A DNA stretch of 64,000 nt from Parasponia andersonii (Eukaryota; Streptophyta; Magnoliopsida; Rosales; Cannabaceae), in the NCBI GenBank assembly GCA_002914805.1, contig JXTB01000050.1, forward strand, positions 156,430 through 220,429. The letters run 5' to 3'. A program made the translations under genes and the position numbers. Below, piece after piece: positions 21,586-32,872 of this stretch; positions within the stretch are counted from its first letter, which is position 1; the number at the start of each line of letters is the position of its first letter. Below the pieces are notes generated by a model. That model made no database searches. It worked only from the letters and a program-made list of their open reading frames with translations, and was not told the origin of the DNA.

Positions 21586-22436
21586 AGGGAAACAATCAAG
21601 CCCATATACACTTATCCTAGCAAATTGCTAGACGTACGATTAATATGTATCTAGCTACCATTTATTCATTTTTTTTTCCCTGATAAAGCTACCATTATTC
21701 TTTAACCAATATGTTTTTATGAGTCAAAATAATTGTCACATTAATTAGCAAAAAATCAATAGTGTACAAATTTGTTACCTACAATACTAATGTTATTCTT
21801 CAATTAAAAAAACACCAGTTTCACAATTAATTCTCACCAAAATATTGTCAACTGCCACGCATTTCTGTGATTTCATTTTTCATTTTTCATTTTTTTCATT
21901 TTCATTATACTTCATTCTTTTTTTGGGGTGTTAAGAATACCAACAAATAGAAAAAATAAATAAATAAAGAGAGAGAGAATAATAAACTTTTAAAAATTGT
22001 ACTAGCTTAGATACCGAGCTACATAAATCAACTGAATTATCCACATCATCAATAAGTCTCGATATTCGAGGATACTTTTTTTTTTTGGCCTTAGTTGATG
22101 ATTTGGGTGTATTACAGCATTGATTTATAAACACATCTTTATATATGAAGTTGGAAATGGGCCCTTGACAGATAAAACCCAAACTAACATGCAATCTATG
22201 TCAGACAAACAACCATACATGTCACATGGGTAGCCCCCTCCACAATTTCTCTTCTCTTACACTCCAAAACAAGGGAACAAACACCACTACCGTACCCACC
22301 CTTCCTCCCCCAAAACCCAAATATTAAAGAAAAAAAATACCTTGCTAATTATATGAAAGTGACACATTTCATGAAATGTTGCATAAATATGGATCTATTA
22401 TCGAGTCTCCCCAATCCAATGTCGTTGTTAAATATA

Positions 22437-22498
22437 TTCAACATACTTAGTCACTGGTTAAACTTAGTTCAACATACTTAGTCATTGGTTAAACTTAG
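22437..22498. repeat. 31-bp tandem duplication
   Basis: Two adjacent 31-bp units (22437-22467, 22468-22498) beginning TTCAACATACTTAGTCA and ending AACTTAG, differing at one base. Confidence 0.92.
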
Positions 22499-24934
22499 TG
22501 CCCTTTTGCGTTTCCTACTAGTCCATTCCCCCCAATATACATCCCCTATTTTAAAAGGACCCCCAAGATTTACAAAGCTAAATTAGTGTCGATAAAAACG
22601 AAAGAGCAAATCCCATATGGGAAAAAGTACAAAAGCACCACCTCAGTGCTTACTAGATTGCGTGCTCATTGCTGCTACAGAAAACGTTACATATAAATAT
22701 TCAAGTCAAAGAAGCGGATCGACGTGGGAGAGAAATATATATACACACATATACATATTTTTGGAAAGGTGGGTATTTTATTTGTATTTGATTTTACTAA
22801 TTATAATATTTTCTTTGATCGTAATCTTCTACTCGATTTTTCTTTTTTTTTTTTCACCCAGTTTGGCAGCTTCTTATCTTTAGCTAAATCTTTGCTTAGT
22901 GTGCACTTGGCGACTGGGCGCGTGTGTTTCTGGAAGCTAAGGATTAGTGATTTAAACAACTTTCTCACCGTCCAATAATTCTTCACATGACAGCACGGCT
23001 TTACACAAGTGTTCGACACGTGTTTCGGCGGCATTGGAGAAAACGGTGCCTCGGGTCGTGAAGGGGGTGGGGATTATTATAAGTGGTTAGTGCACGCCAG
23101 AATCTTTTTTGTGAGTTGGAGAAAGTGGAGTTGCTTGGTTTTGAAGTTTGTTTTTATTATTCTAGTATGTTATACACATTTATACTTATTTATTTATAAC
23201 TCTATAAACATATATACACTTCCTTCAACTATTCATTTTTTATTTATTTATTTTCCAACACTTTAAAGATGATGTTTGCACGTGCCCGTGCTTATGATTT
23301 ATTTTATTTTTATTTTTTGCATATTTTCAGAGCTCCTCCACACAAGTTTTGCTTATGTCCAAGTCTTTCTAAATTTATTTTTATACCATATCCTCCCACT
23401 TTTAAAGTCATTTGGAAGCCTGCTTTAACTTTTATTGCATGCTTCCCATATTGGCCTTATAGCTAGCTTCTTGATCTTATCCACCCATTTTGAGTCATAA
23501 ATTGGTGGTCTACCAAAATAATGTGAATATAAAAACGGAAATATACTTTTGTTCTAATTAATTTCTTTCACATTATGTTTGACCTAACAAATAGGGTAGG
23601 AAAAAGGGTGTTCCAACAAAAAGGATTAGTGTGTTGCTCCCATGTAGATGAATGAAGATGGTACAAAAGTTTAGTTGAAACACAATAAAGAAAATAACTT
23701 TACAAGGACCCAAAAAGAGCGCAATTGTTCATTTGGAGGCACCCAATGAAAAATATTAATTTTTTTATACATTTCTGACAAGCAATGTATAGTGAATTAA
23801 CTACTTTTAATACTCATCTTTAGTTTAATTAAACTTTCTGCCAATGGCTGCCCATAGTTTTCGTTCAGATCATTTAGAATACCACATTCGGTCTTTGTTA
23901 CTTTAAGGATGAAACTTTAAACTACAAACCAAAATCAAAATTACGTTGGATGATTATCACAACAAACATACAAAACATGTTGGAGAACTCACGAGTCCCT
24001 TTTTCTGAACTAAATAAGTTCACTTTTCAATTAGTTGGTAACGCTTTCATTTCTTTTTACTCTTTTTTTATTTTTTGAAATTTGTATATTATATATATAT
24101 TTATAAAACTTCCCTGTAATAAACGACTTTAGACTCGTCCCAGTTTAGCTCAACTGGCATGCTACTTTTGACAAAAATAGTAATGAAAACATAGAAAAAA
24201 TTGATCTCCTAACGAGTATATATGTACTATATATTAGTAATTAAATGCAAAACTATAAAACAAGGCAAAAAAGAAAGAAAACCCCATTTGTCAAAATCAA
24301 CGACTAATCACTTCGGACATATATCATTAGAGAAGACTGATAAAGTACTTTGTTTGCAAACAAGGGTGGTTGAAAAATAAAATATTTTTGACGAAGAATC
24401 TCTCCCCTCTTTTTTTTTTTCCTTTTTCTTTTTCTTTTTCAAATCCATGAATTTGACAACGCATGCCCAAAAAAAAAAAAAAAAAACCAAAACTAACTTT
24501 TGTGTTGTAGGTCACTGCGTTTTGCACCACCAAATAAGTGCTCATCTCAATCAATTCACATAACATAAATGTTTTTAAAATGATGTTAATTTTTAGTTTT
24601 ACTTATATATTAATTTATTTTAAAAATTTTCACTTTGATTAGCATGTGGGTCGTCATGATCAGCACCTATAATTATCTTTTGATTTAAATAAAAAGCGTG
24701 AAAATGGAAGCAAAAGCCGGCAGTGACGGACATTCCCCCATGTGTGCACCCCTCCTCTGATCCTGGCCCTAAACCGCTATTATAGGCAAAGCCAGAGCCG
24801 TAGAGGCGGCCGTATTATTTAATACTGTTTCCAATAATTTTCAATTTAATTTTCTCAAATTAATTTAAAAAATTGAAAACAAAATAAAAGGATAGGGACC
24901 TTTTTAAACATTTTAGTGCCTAACTAATAAGAGC

Positions 24935-25085
24935 TTCCCACGTGCGCAGACACGTGGCTCGCATTCCCAGACCGATGTCTTTGCTCCTCAATGGTCGCGC
25001 GCTTACCCAAATATCTATCTCCCACCCGGCACGTGCGCGTACGTGTGCGTGCGTGTGTCCTTCCTTCCAGTCACGTGCGCCGCAC
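24935..25085. promoter_or_regulatory. Cluster of CACGTG / ACGTG motifs
   Basis: Within 150 bp there are at least four ACGTG-core palindromes or near-palindromes: CACGTGCGCAGACACGTGGC at about 24939-24958, GCACGTGCGCGTACGTG near 25029 and TCACGTGCG near 25070. These are G-box/ABRE-type cores recognised by bZIP and bHLH factors. The patch is GC-richer than its surroundings. The nearest gene downstream (29239) is over 4 kb away, so its target is unknown. Confidence 0.4.
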
Positions 25086-25228
25086 GAGCCACTCATTTGG
25101 TCCCAATTCGGTCCTCGACGACGCCGTCAGGTCAGACACGCAAAAACACAAAAGCACACAAATACAAATACAAATACAAAACAATATTCCATTCACTTTC
25201 AAAAAAAGGAAACCAATATTCTATTATT

Positions 25229-25300
25229 AAATTCCCAAACTACCCTCGAGAAGACGCCCATTCTTAAATTCCCAAACTACCCTCGAGAAAACGCCCACCA
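25229..25300. repeat. 37-bp tandem duplication
   Basis: Two copies starting AAATTCCCAAACTACC at 25229 and 25266, each running through CTCGAGAAnACGCCCA. Nearly identical. Confidence 0.9.
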
Positions 25301-28014
25301 CGAGTTTGGATTCGTGGTCAAGTTTGTCTTTTTGACGATACCGAAGCGCACAGCCTATAACTTTGACGTTCGTTTATTAAGAAAGATATTGAAAAATCAT
25401 AACTATGTTTATTCTTTTTCCTTTTTTTTTTTTTTTCCTCTCCCTCTCTCTTTCTAAGTGAAAGGAATAATCGAACAATTTAATAAATATTTATCTCGTT
25501 GAGAAATCATAAAAATTTTGGGTTGGTCAAAATCTCGTGAATCTAGCGGCTCGTTATGGACCGTCCGATACAGGATGTTGATAAAAGCTTGGAAAAGTCT
25601 GTGGGACCACTGACGGTTTTTCGGGTTGGAACCATAACCATTCCACCGCGGAGAAGCTGACCCAAAATTCTGACAGCTAAGATTTTGCTTTTTGCTTTTT
25701 ATTTATTTTATATTTTAAATTTTATTTGCTTATTTGTTTTTTCTTGGCTTTTATTTTTGGCCATAATGATTAATGGGTTTCGGTTGGTAATTGGCGTGAA
25801 AGATGAGGTTGAAATTGGAGAAAAACAAAAGGGTTTTGTCTTTATTAATTGGATTAGGACACGTCCAACAATATAATCAAGGCTTTTCCCGATATCTTCA
25901 ACGAGATAATTTAAATTAATTGTGATTATGTGATTTACATTGACGGGGTCAAATTGCATTCGACCCCTACCGAAGGCCGACAACAAAAGTGGGGCCTCAT
26001 CCTTCAGTTGAAAAGACAATATTGCCCTTGTTCTGAGCATATTTTAATCTGTTGTTGAATTTGGACGGAGGGGCCGTATGGAGCTGTTAATGTTTCACGC
26101 TACTTTTTTTCTGATTTGACATTTTATGACTCCTACTCGGATCAGTTATTGCAGTTATTATTAATTGATTTCGTTATAATATTAATATAAATTGGGAAAA
26201 TCAAAAAGAGAAAAAAAAAAAAGTAGGCGGAGATGATGATGATGGATGATTGAATTTTCAATTCAAGGGTGATAAGCTAAGAAAGTGTGAAGCCGACACT
26301 TAGCTAACTTATTTTATATGCAAAAATAATAGAATGTATAATTAAAAGTGGAAATGATTATTGAGAATCTTGTCACAGTGAAAGCTAATCTAACTGTTGT
26401 GTTTTAGCTGAGAATTCAGAACTCAGATAATACTCTCTGTCTCTCTCTCTGCCTTTCTCTTTTTCTCTCTCTCTGGCATGGAATTGAAGAATGTCCACAC
26501 CACACGTAATTTGAGTCTAAAATGGGTTTTGCCATGATTATTGATTTTGGGTGGTGGAAGAGTCCAATGGGAAACTTTAATTTGACAGAGAGAAAAAAAA
26601 AAATAATTACAACAATAATAATGGTACTTTCCTCTTGGTTTCATTAACCCCACTGAGATATTATGGTCATGGACAACATATTCTCTCACTGCTTTGCCAA
26701 TGGTTATCCACATTAAGGAATTAACTCATTGTACTTTTCTTTAAATTTATTCTTTGTACTTTACTTATGTTGTCTTTTTTTCTAGTGGGAAAATATTCAA
26801 TTAGTATGAAATATATATAAATATGTGCATGCATCCTATCGGTAGATAATTAAACATTCATTTAAAAAAAAAAAAACCTTTGGGTCCTTTGCAACAACTG
26901 AATGTGATTCAACTATTACCATTTACATTTGAAGAACAAAAATTTGAAAAAAAAAAAAAGTTTCTAACTTTTCTTTCCTTCTTAAGTTTCAAAACGACCA
27001 TTTTTAAACAATGAATATTAATGGATATAAAGCGAAAAAAGGAATCTAAGGAATTAAATTCCTTTCGTTTTTTTGGGTTGGCACATAAGGAAGTTATATC
27101 AAATCAAATGTAAGGAGGAAAACTTTTCACTGACTAAACGGCATGAAATGAAAAAATGGCAATAAATTTGAGGTAGCAAATTTGGGACAGATCTTGAGCT
27201 GGCTACGACTTACATTACCAAAACCTCCATGCCCATCGACAAAAAAAACAGCTACAGCGAAGTTAATAACTATCCAACATAATAAAGAGAATAATAATAC
27301 TAATAATTATTGTTCATATTAATACGAAGATATAAATATAAGTTGACCAGTCAAATTTGGATAATTACATTGGTCTTAACCTTTTATGCCACAAAATCCT
27401 AAATCCAATCCCCCACTAAAAAACAGAGAAGCGAGTGTAATAATCCTTTTTTTAAATGCGATGCATCATATCTCTTCCCTCGTAGGCAAATTAACTGTAG
27501 TCCGAGAAATTGACCAGACGAGAAATTTGAACGATGATAATACTTCTAAGTTCTTCTAATAAGAATAATAATAATAAATCTTTTAGTGTAACGCAAAAGG
27601 CGTAAATGTAACGGAGTCGTCTCTCTCGGGCACTCACCCCGTCGAAACTCCAATGGGGACAGTTTTATTTAAGTTAACCCCCCCAGTCAACACGTGTCTG
27701 AAACGGCGCTGCCCTGTTGCCCGTCACGTAACGGTGACTCACAGCCCCTCTTAATCTTTCATCTTAGCTTTTGAAGGGACCCACCACCACCACCACCTCC
27801 TACTTACATTTTTCCTTTTTCTTTTTTTTTTTTTTTTTCTTCTTTCCAAATTTGGGATCTAAATAAAAAATATGCATAATACTAATTACTAATACATGTG
27901 TTTCAGGTATATTTGAAAGAAAAAAAGAAAACAGTGAGAATATAATTAAGAATATTTTTTAAAAAAGAGTATATATTAAAAAAAAAAAAAATTAGGGGAA
28001 GGGGGGTTAAGTAG

Positions 28015-29238
28015 TAAGAGAGAGAGAGAGATAAAGAGAGGAAGTGTCCGAACGGTTTTATGCTCCAAAGCCGAAAACTCAGAGACAAAGCTAAGCTTAG
28101 CTCCCGCTGATTTGCAGAGAGAATCCAAAGGACAATTAGAGAGACTCAGAGGTAACCAGAAAAACAGAAAGAGAAGGCCGAGAGACACAGAGAACAGAAA
28201 AACAGGACAGAAAGATAGAAAGAGAGAGATTTTGTGTTATGAGGATACATATAATAAGTTTCCAAAATTCCAATCAGGTCCCTTTTTTCTTCTTATCCAA
28301 TCCGTAAGTCCCTCACACACATTTCTTTTCCTTCTTTTTTTTTCTTTATTACAAAAAAAAAATTTACTTATAAATAAAATTTCTGTTCTTATTTTGTTTT
28401 TTTTTTTTCTTGTGTGAGAAAATAAAACTAATGGGATAGAAAAAGCTTCTTCTTACACCAATAACGAATTAGAAACAGATCTCTCTTTTTTTTTTTTTTT
28501 TGTCTTTTTAAATCTTTTCTGGGTTCTGATAATTTCCTACATTGTGATTTTGTTCAACTAGAGAAAAAGTTTTGAGTTTCGATTTATATGTGTATATGTT
28601 TTAATTAATATACTGAGATCTGTTTTTCTTTTTTATTTTCTTCATTTGCTTCTTCTTAAAAGATTTGACAAAAAATGGTAGCTGAATTTTGGTATAGTTT
28701 AAGGATTTTGTTTTTTGTGGGGTTGAGGATTTTTGGGTTCTTATCTCTTTATCTGTACATTTATATATATATATATATATGATGATTTTTGTTTGTAGCC
28801 GGCCATTGACTTTGTTTATTTTTTAAAAAAGAAGTCTACTGGAAGATTGAATTTTATTTTGATTTTTTTTTTAAATCACGTCTGGATCGTTGGCTTCTTT
28901 GATTCAGATCAGTGAAGATTAGGAAATTTTATAGAGAAACGTTTCTGGGTTTTATATATTTCTTTCAATCAGCGATGATGATTAGTCAAAGCTAAGCTTT
29001 TAGATTTTTCATTTTGATGGAAGGAAAAATCGGAATTTTTCGAATGAAATTTTTGTTTTAATTTTCTCTGAATAGGTGGGTTGGTTCTGTATTTTGAGCG
29101 AGTTTCTGAGGGACTTGGTTCTTGGATTCGGAGAAATTTTTGGTGTGCAAATTTTCGGAGTGACCCAGAAATAAGAGAGACCCTTTGGGATTAAATTTTG
29201 GTTCCTTCAAAAATCTCAATTGGGTTTTTTTGGGAGAC
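28015..29238 (+). promoter_or_regulatory. Probable transcribed 5' leader of the F-box/kelch gene, with intron
   Basis: A GA-rich block (28018-28036 and 28110-28230) followed by pyrimidine-rich and T-rich sequence leads into the coding start at 29239. A splice acceptor-like site TCTCTGAATAG ends at about 29075, and possible donors are AGAG/GTAACC near 28151 and CC/GTAAGT near 28303. So a 5'-UTR intron of roughly 0.8-0.9 kb is likely. No other coding frame in the interval has recognisable content. Confidence 0.45.
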
Positions 29239-30555
29239 ATGTTGGAGGGTCGGTCCTGTTTGGTATCGAGGCTGTTTCCGAGCACTTGCCAGCTAGAAAC
29301 CAAGTGGCCTTACATGACTTATTACCTGCTTGAGGTTGAAATCGGAAGCAGCAACAACAAACGACAATTAGAGATCGATTCGGAGGAAGAACACCCGAAG
29401 AGGAAGACGTCCAAGCTATTGGATTCCTGGGAGAGAATTGGAATGTCACAACCTTCAAGGGAGCAACCGAATAATCGTCGTCATGCTGGGAATTCTTCGG
29501 ATTCAGGTTCCCTCATCAATGGACTTGACCGGGACAACGCGATTAGTTGTCTACTTCGCTGTTCAAGATCCGATTATGGTTCCATTGCGTCTATTAATAA
29601 GAGTTTCCGGTCGTTAATCCGGAGTGGCGAGCTCTATAAGCTTAGGAGGCTGAATGGTGTGGTTGAGCATTGGGTGTACTTCTCTTGCCAGCTCCTTGAA
29701 TGGGAAGCTTTTGATCCGGTTCGGGGGAGGTGGATGCATTTGCCTAGGATGGCCTCAAATGAATGCTTTATGTGTTCAGATAAGGAATCCTTGGCTGTGG
29801 GAACCGAACTTCTTGTATTTGGTAAGGAGATGAATTCCCACGTAATACATAGATATAGCCTTTTGACAAATTCTTGGTCCTCTGGAACGAGGATGAATGC
29901 TCCAAGATGCTTGTTTGGGTCCGCCAGCCTGGGAGAGATAGCAATTTTGGCAGGTGGGTGTGATTCAGGGGGGAACATATTGAGCTCTGCTGAGCAGTAC
30001 AACTCCGAGACTCAGACATGGGAGACACTCCCCAGCATGAGCAAGCCGAGGAAGATGTGTTCCGGGTTTTTTATGGATAATAAATTTTACGTTATTGGGG
30101 GTATTGGAGGGAGCGAGAATACGGTTCTCACGTGCGGTGAGGAGTTTGATTTAAAGACGAAAACATGGAGGGAAATTGCTAACATGTCACCAGGAAGGAG
30201 TGCGGCTGCCAACGAAATGCCTGCAACAGCGGAGGCACCACCACTTGTTGCAGTGGTAAACAATGAATTGTATGCAGCAGACTATGGAGATATGGAGGTG
30301 AAAAAATATGACAAAGTGGAAAACAAGTGGTTCACAGTGGGAAGATTGCCTGAACGGACTATGTCGATGCATGGTTGGGGAGTTGCCTTTAGAGCTTGTG
30401 GGGATCGCCTCATTGTGATAGGCGGTCCAAGGTCCGGTGAGACTTTCATTGAAGTGAATTCATGGGTTCCAGGTGAAGGTCCTCCGGAATGGAATATACT
30501 TGGAATGAAGCGGTCCGGTAACTTTGTCTATAATTGTGGTGTAATGGGATGCTGA
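29239..30555 (+). CDS. F-box/kelch-repeat protein (At1g74510/SKIP11-like)
   Basis: Single intact exon of 438 codons starting at ATG 29239 (an upstream in-frame non-ATG extension is ignored because homologues begin M-L-E-G). Residues 1-90 are a poorly ordered, charged leader. Residues ~95-140 are the F-box (LDRDNAISCLLRCSRSDYGSIASINKSFRSLI in segments), which binds SKP1/ASK in SCF E3 ligases. Residues ~185-400 hold kelch repeats, with the GG turns in LAGGCD, VIGGIGG and VIGGPRSG and the spaced Y/W positions (e.g. YNSETQTWE, FDLKTKTW, YDKVENKWF). They should fold into a beta-propeller that binds the ubiquitination substrate. The C-terminus SGNFVYNCGVMGC is a hallmark of this subfamily. Length matches the family. 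No disruptions. Cytosolic or nuclear; specific target unknown. Confidence 0.96.
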   Translation: MLEGRSCLVSRLFPSTCQLETKWPYMTYYLLEVEIGSSNNKRQLEIDSEEEHPKRKTSKLLDSWERIGMSQPSREQPNNRRHAGNSSDSGSLINGLDRDNAISCLLRCSRSDYGSIASINKSFRSLIRSGELYKLRRLNGVVEHWVYFSCQLLEWEAFDPVRGRWMHLPRMASNECFMCSDKESLAVGTELLVFGKEMNSHVIHRYSLLTNSWSSGTRMNAPRCLFGSASLGEIAILAGGCDSGGNILSSAEQYNSETQTWETLPSMSKPRKMCSGFFMDNKFYVIGGIGGSENTVLTCGEEFDLKTKTWREIANMSPGRSAAANEMPATAEAPPLVAVVNNELYAADYGDMEVKKYDKVENKWFTVGRLPERTMSMHGWGVAFRACGDRLIVIGGPRSGETFIEVNSWVPGEGPPEWNILGMKRSGNFVYNCGVMGC

Positions 30556-32864
30556 TATATGATTCTGGGCAGTGCCTTAGTTTTACTTACACAGATGGTG
30601 CCTCACTCCCCCATGGATGTATAAGATGGGTTTTTCGATCGACAAAGGAGTCCTGCTAATTGGTAATTTCCCCCTTCTTCTTCTTCTTCTTATTATTATT
30701 ATTATTTTTACTTTTCTTTTTAAGTTAATTTTCGTTCTTTGGGTGGGGGATAATGGGGGAAGATGATCAGATTTTACTCAAGATTCAACTGAATAGTTTC
30801 TTTTCCTAGAAGGAGAGATCTTGAGTAATTTTTCTCTTTTTAAACTTTTTTCTTTAGTTCCATTGAATTTGTCTTCCCCCCATTTTTAGTGACATGAGAA
30901 AAATTCAAAAGTTGGCATCATGTAGCACAGGAATAGGTTCAATAATTTGGAGTACCAACACAATACTGGTTGCTGAAGCTATTTTTAAGAAACACAGAAA
31001 CTAGTCATATGGGTTTCATTTTCCTTAAACTTTTCTTGCCTTTGTCTTCAAGAGAGAAAATAAGTTGTGAGAGGTTGTTGTCGTGGACGCTGGCTTATGT
31101 ACTGATTACATTAATTGATCAAATTAATGGGCTATATTTTTGAGCTTCCTCCTTTATGTTTTTTTGTATCTTCATGTAACCTTGTGATTGATTTAATTTC
31201 CAACTGTTGTATGCCCTGTTTCTAGATCACTGGATGCAGCATATTTCACTTAATTTGATCAAAAAGGTTTCTGACCTATAGGTTGATATATTTTGGATTC
31301 ATCCTCCTATATTACCTCACTAGATTAAGTTGATTAATGACTTGGATTTACCATGTATCAGAAAGAAATCACTTTCATATATTTTTGTTTCAACCGTTTC
31401 TTATCCTCTCGAATTCGTTTTTACAGTACACTATTATGTAGGTTATATATTTTAGAATGTCAAAATAGTGAATACCGCATTAAGACATGAAAAAACCAAG
31501 TACATTTTCTGTGATGGCTGTAAGGAACAAAGAAGTTGATATCCACATATATACTGTTCAAAACCACCAATGAAACAGTGCAAAGCAAAAGCAATTGAAC
31601 TGCTAAAGATAAGTGATACTCGGGGAGGTTCGGCTTGTGAAAGAGTGCACTATGACATTTATTGAGATCATGAGAAATTTTTGTTAATAAATTCTTGAGC
31701 TTGATGGGTTAAATTACTTTTTTTCACTGCGATCATGAGGAATTTGAGTTAGATTTGCTTGGAACATATAATCTGTTGAAGAAAACCAAGTACTGAATAT
31801 TTCAATAATATTAATAAAAAGCATAGTATGGCTCAAGTTTTGTTTCTGTTAATGAACAACTATTTTTGGAGTATGGTTTCTCTGACACATTCGAATCTTT
31901 TCCCTAAAGTTTTGAGAGTGAAAAATGCAAGATTTGGAAATAACCATTTGCAGTAGAGTTCTTGATAACAGACTGCAACATTATCTAGTGGTCAGGTGTC
32001 ACTGTATCGTATTCATTTCTTTATCTTAAAATTCGTATGTAATGATAGTACGAAAATATCAGTCTACAGATGGCTCCTCAAGCATCTTTTAAGCTTTAAT
32101 ATTCTCTTTTTATTGTGCTTTTGGTCACTCCAAAGGTTCATAAGCCAAAGCACAGTTGGAAGAGTTCATGTGCATATGTCTGAAATTTAATTTGATTTTA
32201 ATTGTTAAAAGAAAGCAGCGCATTGATTTGTATTTTAATGACTTCCACGAGGAACGGGACAAAAGTGCTGGAAACTAATGATTCAAAAGGTTCAATATTC
32301 TTAGCTGTGGATTCAATAAAGAGATGATAACTAAGCTTTAGTTCATGTACGCCGACCCGATTGACGTGATAGTAGATATTTTATCTCTATCCAGCCCAGT
32401 CGATAAGCATTAATAATTATGATATGGTCCAAATTAGGTTGGTGTAGCTCTGTCTTGGACAGGTTGTTCAGATGTATCATGCATTGTGTACTTCTTTTTC
32501 TCTCTGTTCTTCTAATGCTACTCTGTGATCAAAGGCAAATCTCTTGTTATTATTCTTTTTGGTTACTTTTGGACCAAATGGATAGTATATTTTTGACCCG
32601 TAACTTGCTTGGTTTACCTTTAATCTACCCCTTTCTCTCAATCCTATAACATTTATAACCTCATTTTATTTCATTTCACGTGTAACAATAAGAACCTGAT
32701 ATTATCAGACTTTTTATGGTATTAATCCTTGTGAGAATTCGACGCACGTAAAAACAGCTTTAGCTCAATCGCCTAGGCAAGCAGGACTTCGCTCATAAAG
32801 ATTCTTCTGTCTCTCTTAAGTTTCTAGAAGCTGGATTTTCGTATCTTGGTGTTCTTTATTTGGC
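30556..32864 (+). other. 3' UTR/flank of the F-box/kelch gene, then intergenic
   Basis: The first few hundred bases are probably 3' untranslated region. A CTT/ATT microsatellite-like run lies at about 30675-30710 and further T-rich sequence follows. No recognisable coding region. The stretch up to the hAT element at 32873 has only short open frames without family resemblance. Confidence 0.45.
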
Positions 32865-32872
32865 GTGTACAG

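Larger units (their letters stand above)
21586..28010. other. Intergenic region with regulatory-looking patches
   Basis: No protein gene that I can support. Features seen: a 31-bp tandem duplication (22437-22498), a CACGTG-rich, GC-richer patch (24935-25100) followed by a 37-bp duplication (25229-25300), and a G-box-like element near 27691. Stretches at 22990-23100, 25540-25680 and 25930-26040 are GC-richer and could belong to promoters or untranscribed upstream DNA of the F-box/kelch gene or to a non-coding transcript. The 171-codon open frame at 24942-25457 is probably spurious: no ATG start, repetitive Thr-Asn/Lys and poly-Phe composition. Confidence 0.45.

Noticed and set aside
24140..24175. 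tRNA-like words (CAGTTTAGCTCAACTGGCA)
   Set aside because: Resembles a D-arm, but no T-arm (GGTTCGAATCC) or acceptor stem follows.
24942..25457. 171-codon open frame
   Set aside because: No ATG at the stated start, low-complexity Thr/Asn/Lys and poly-Phe composition, overlapping frames of similar length and no family resemblance.
32755..32800. TTTAGCTCAATCGCC, a tRNA D-arm-like piece
   Set aside because: No anticodon or T-arm structure could be made around it.
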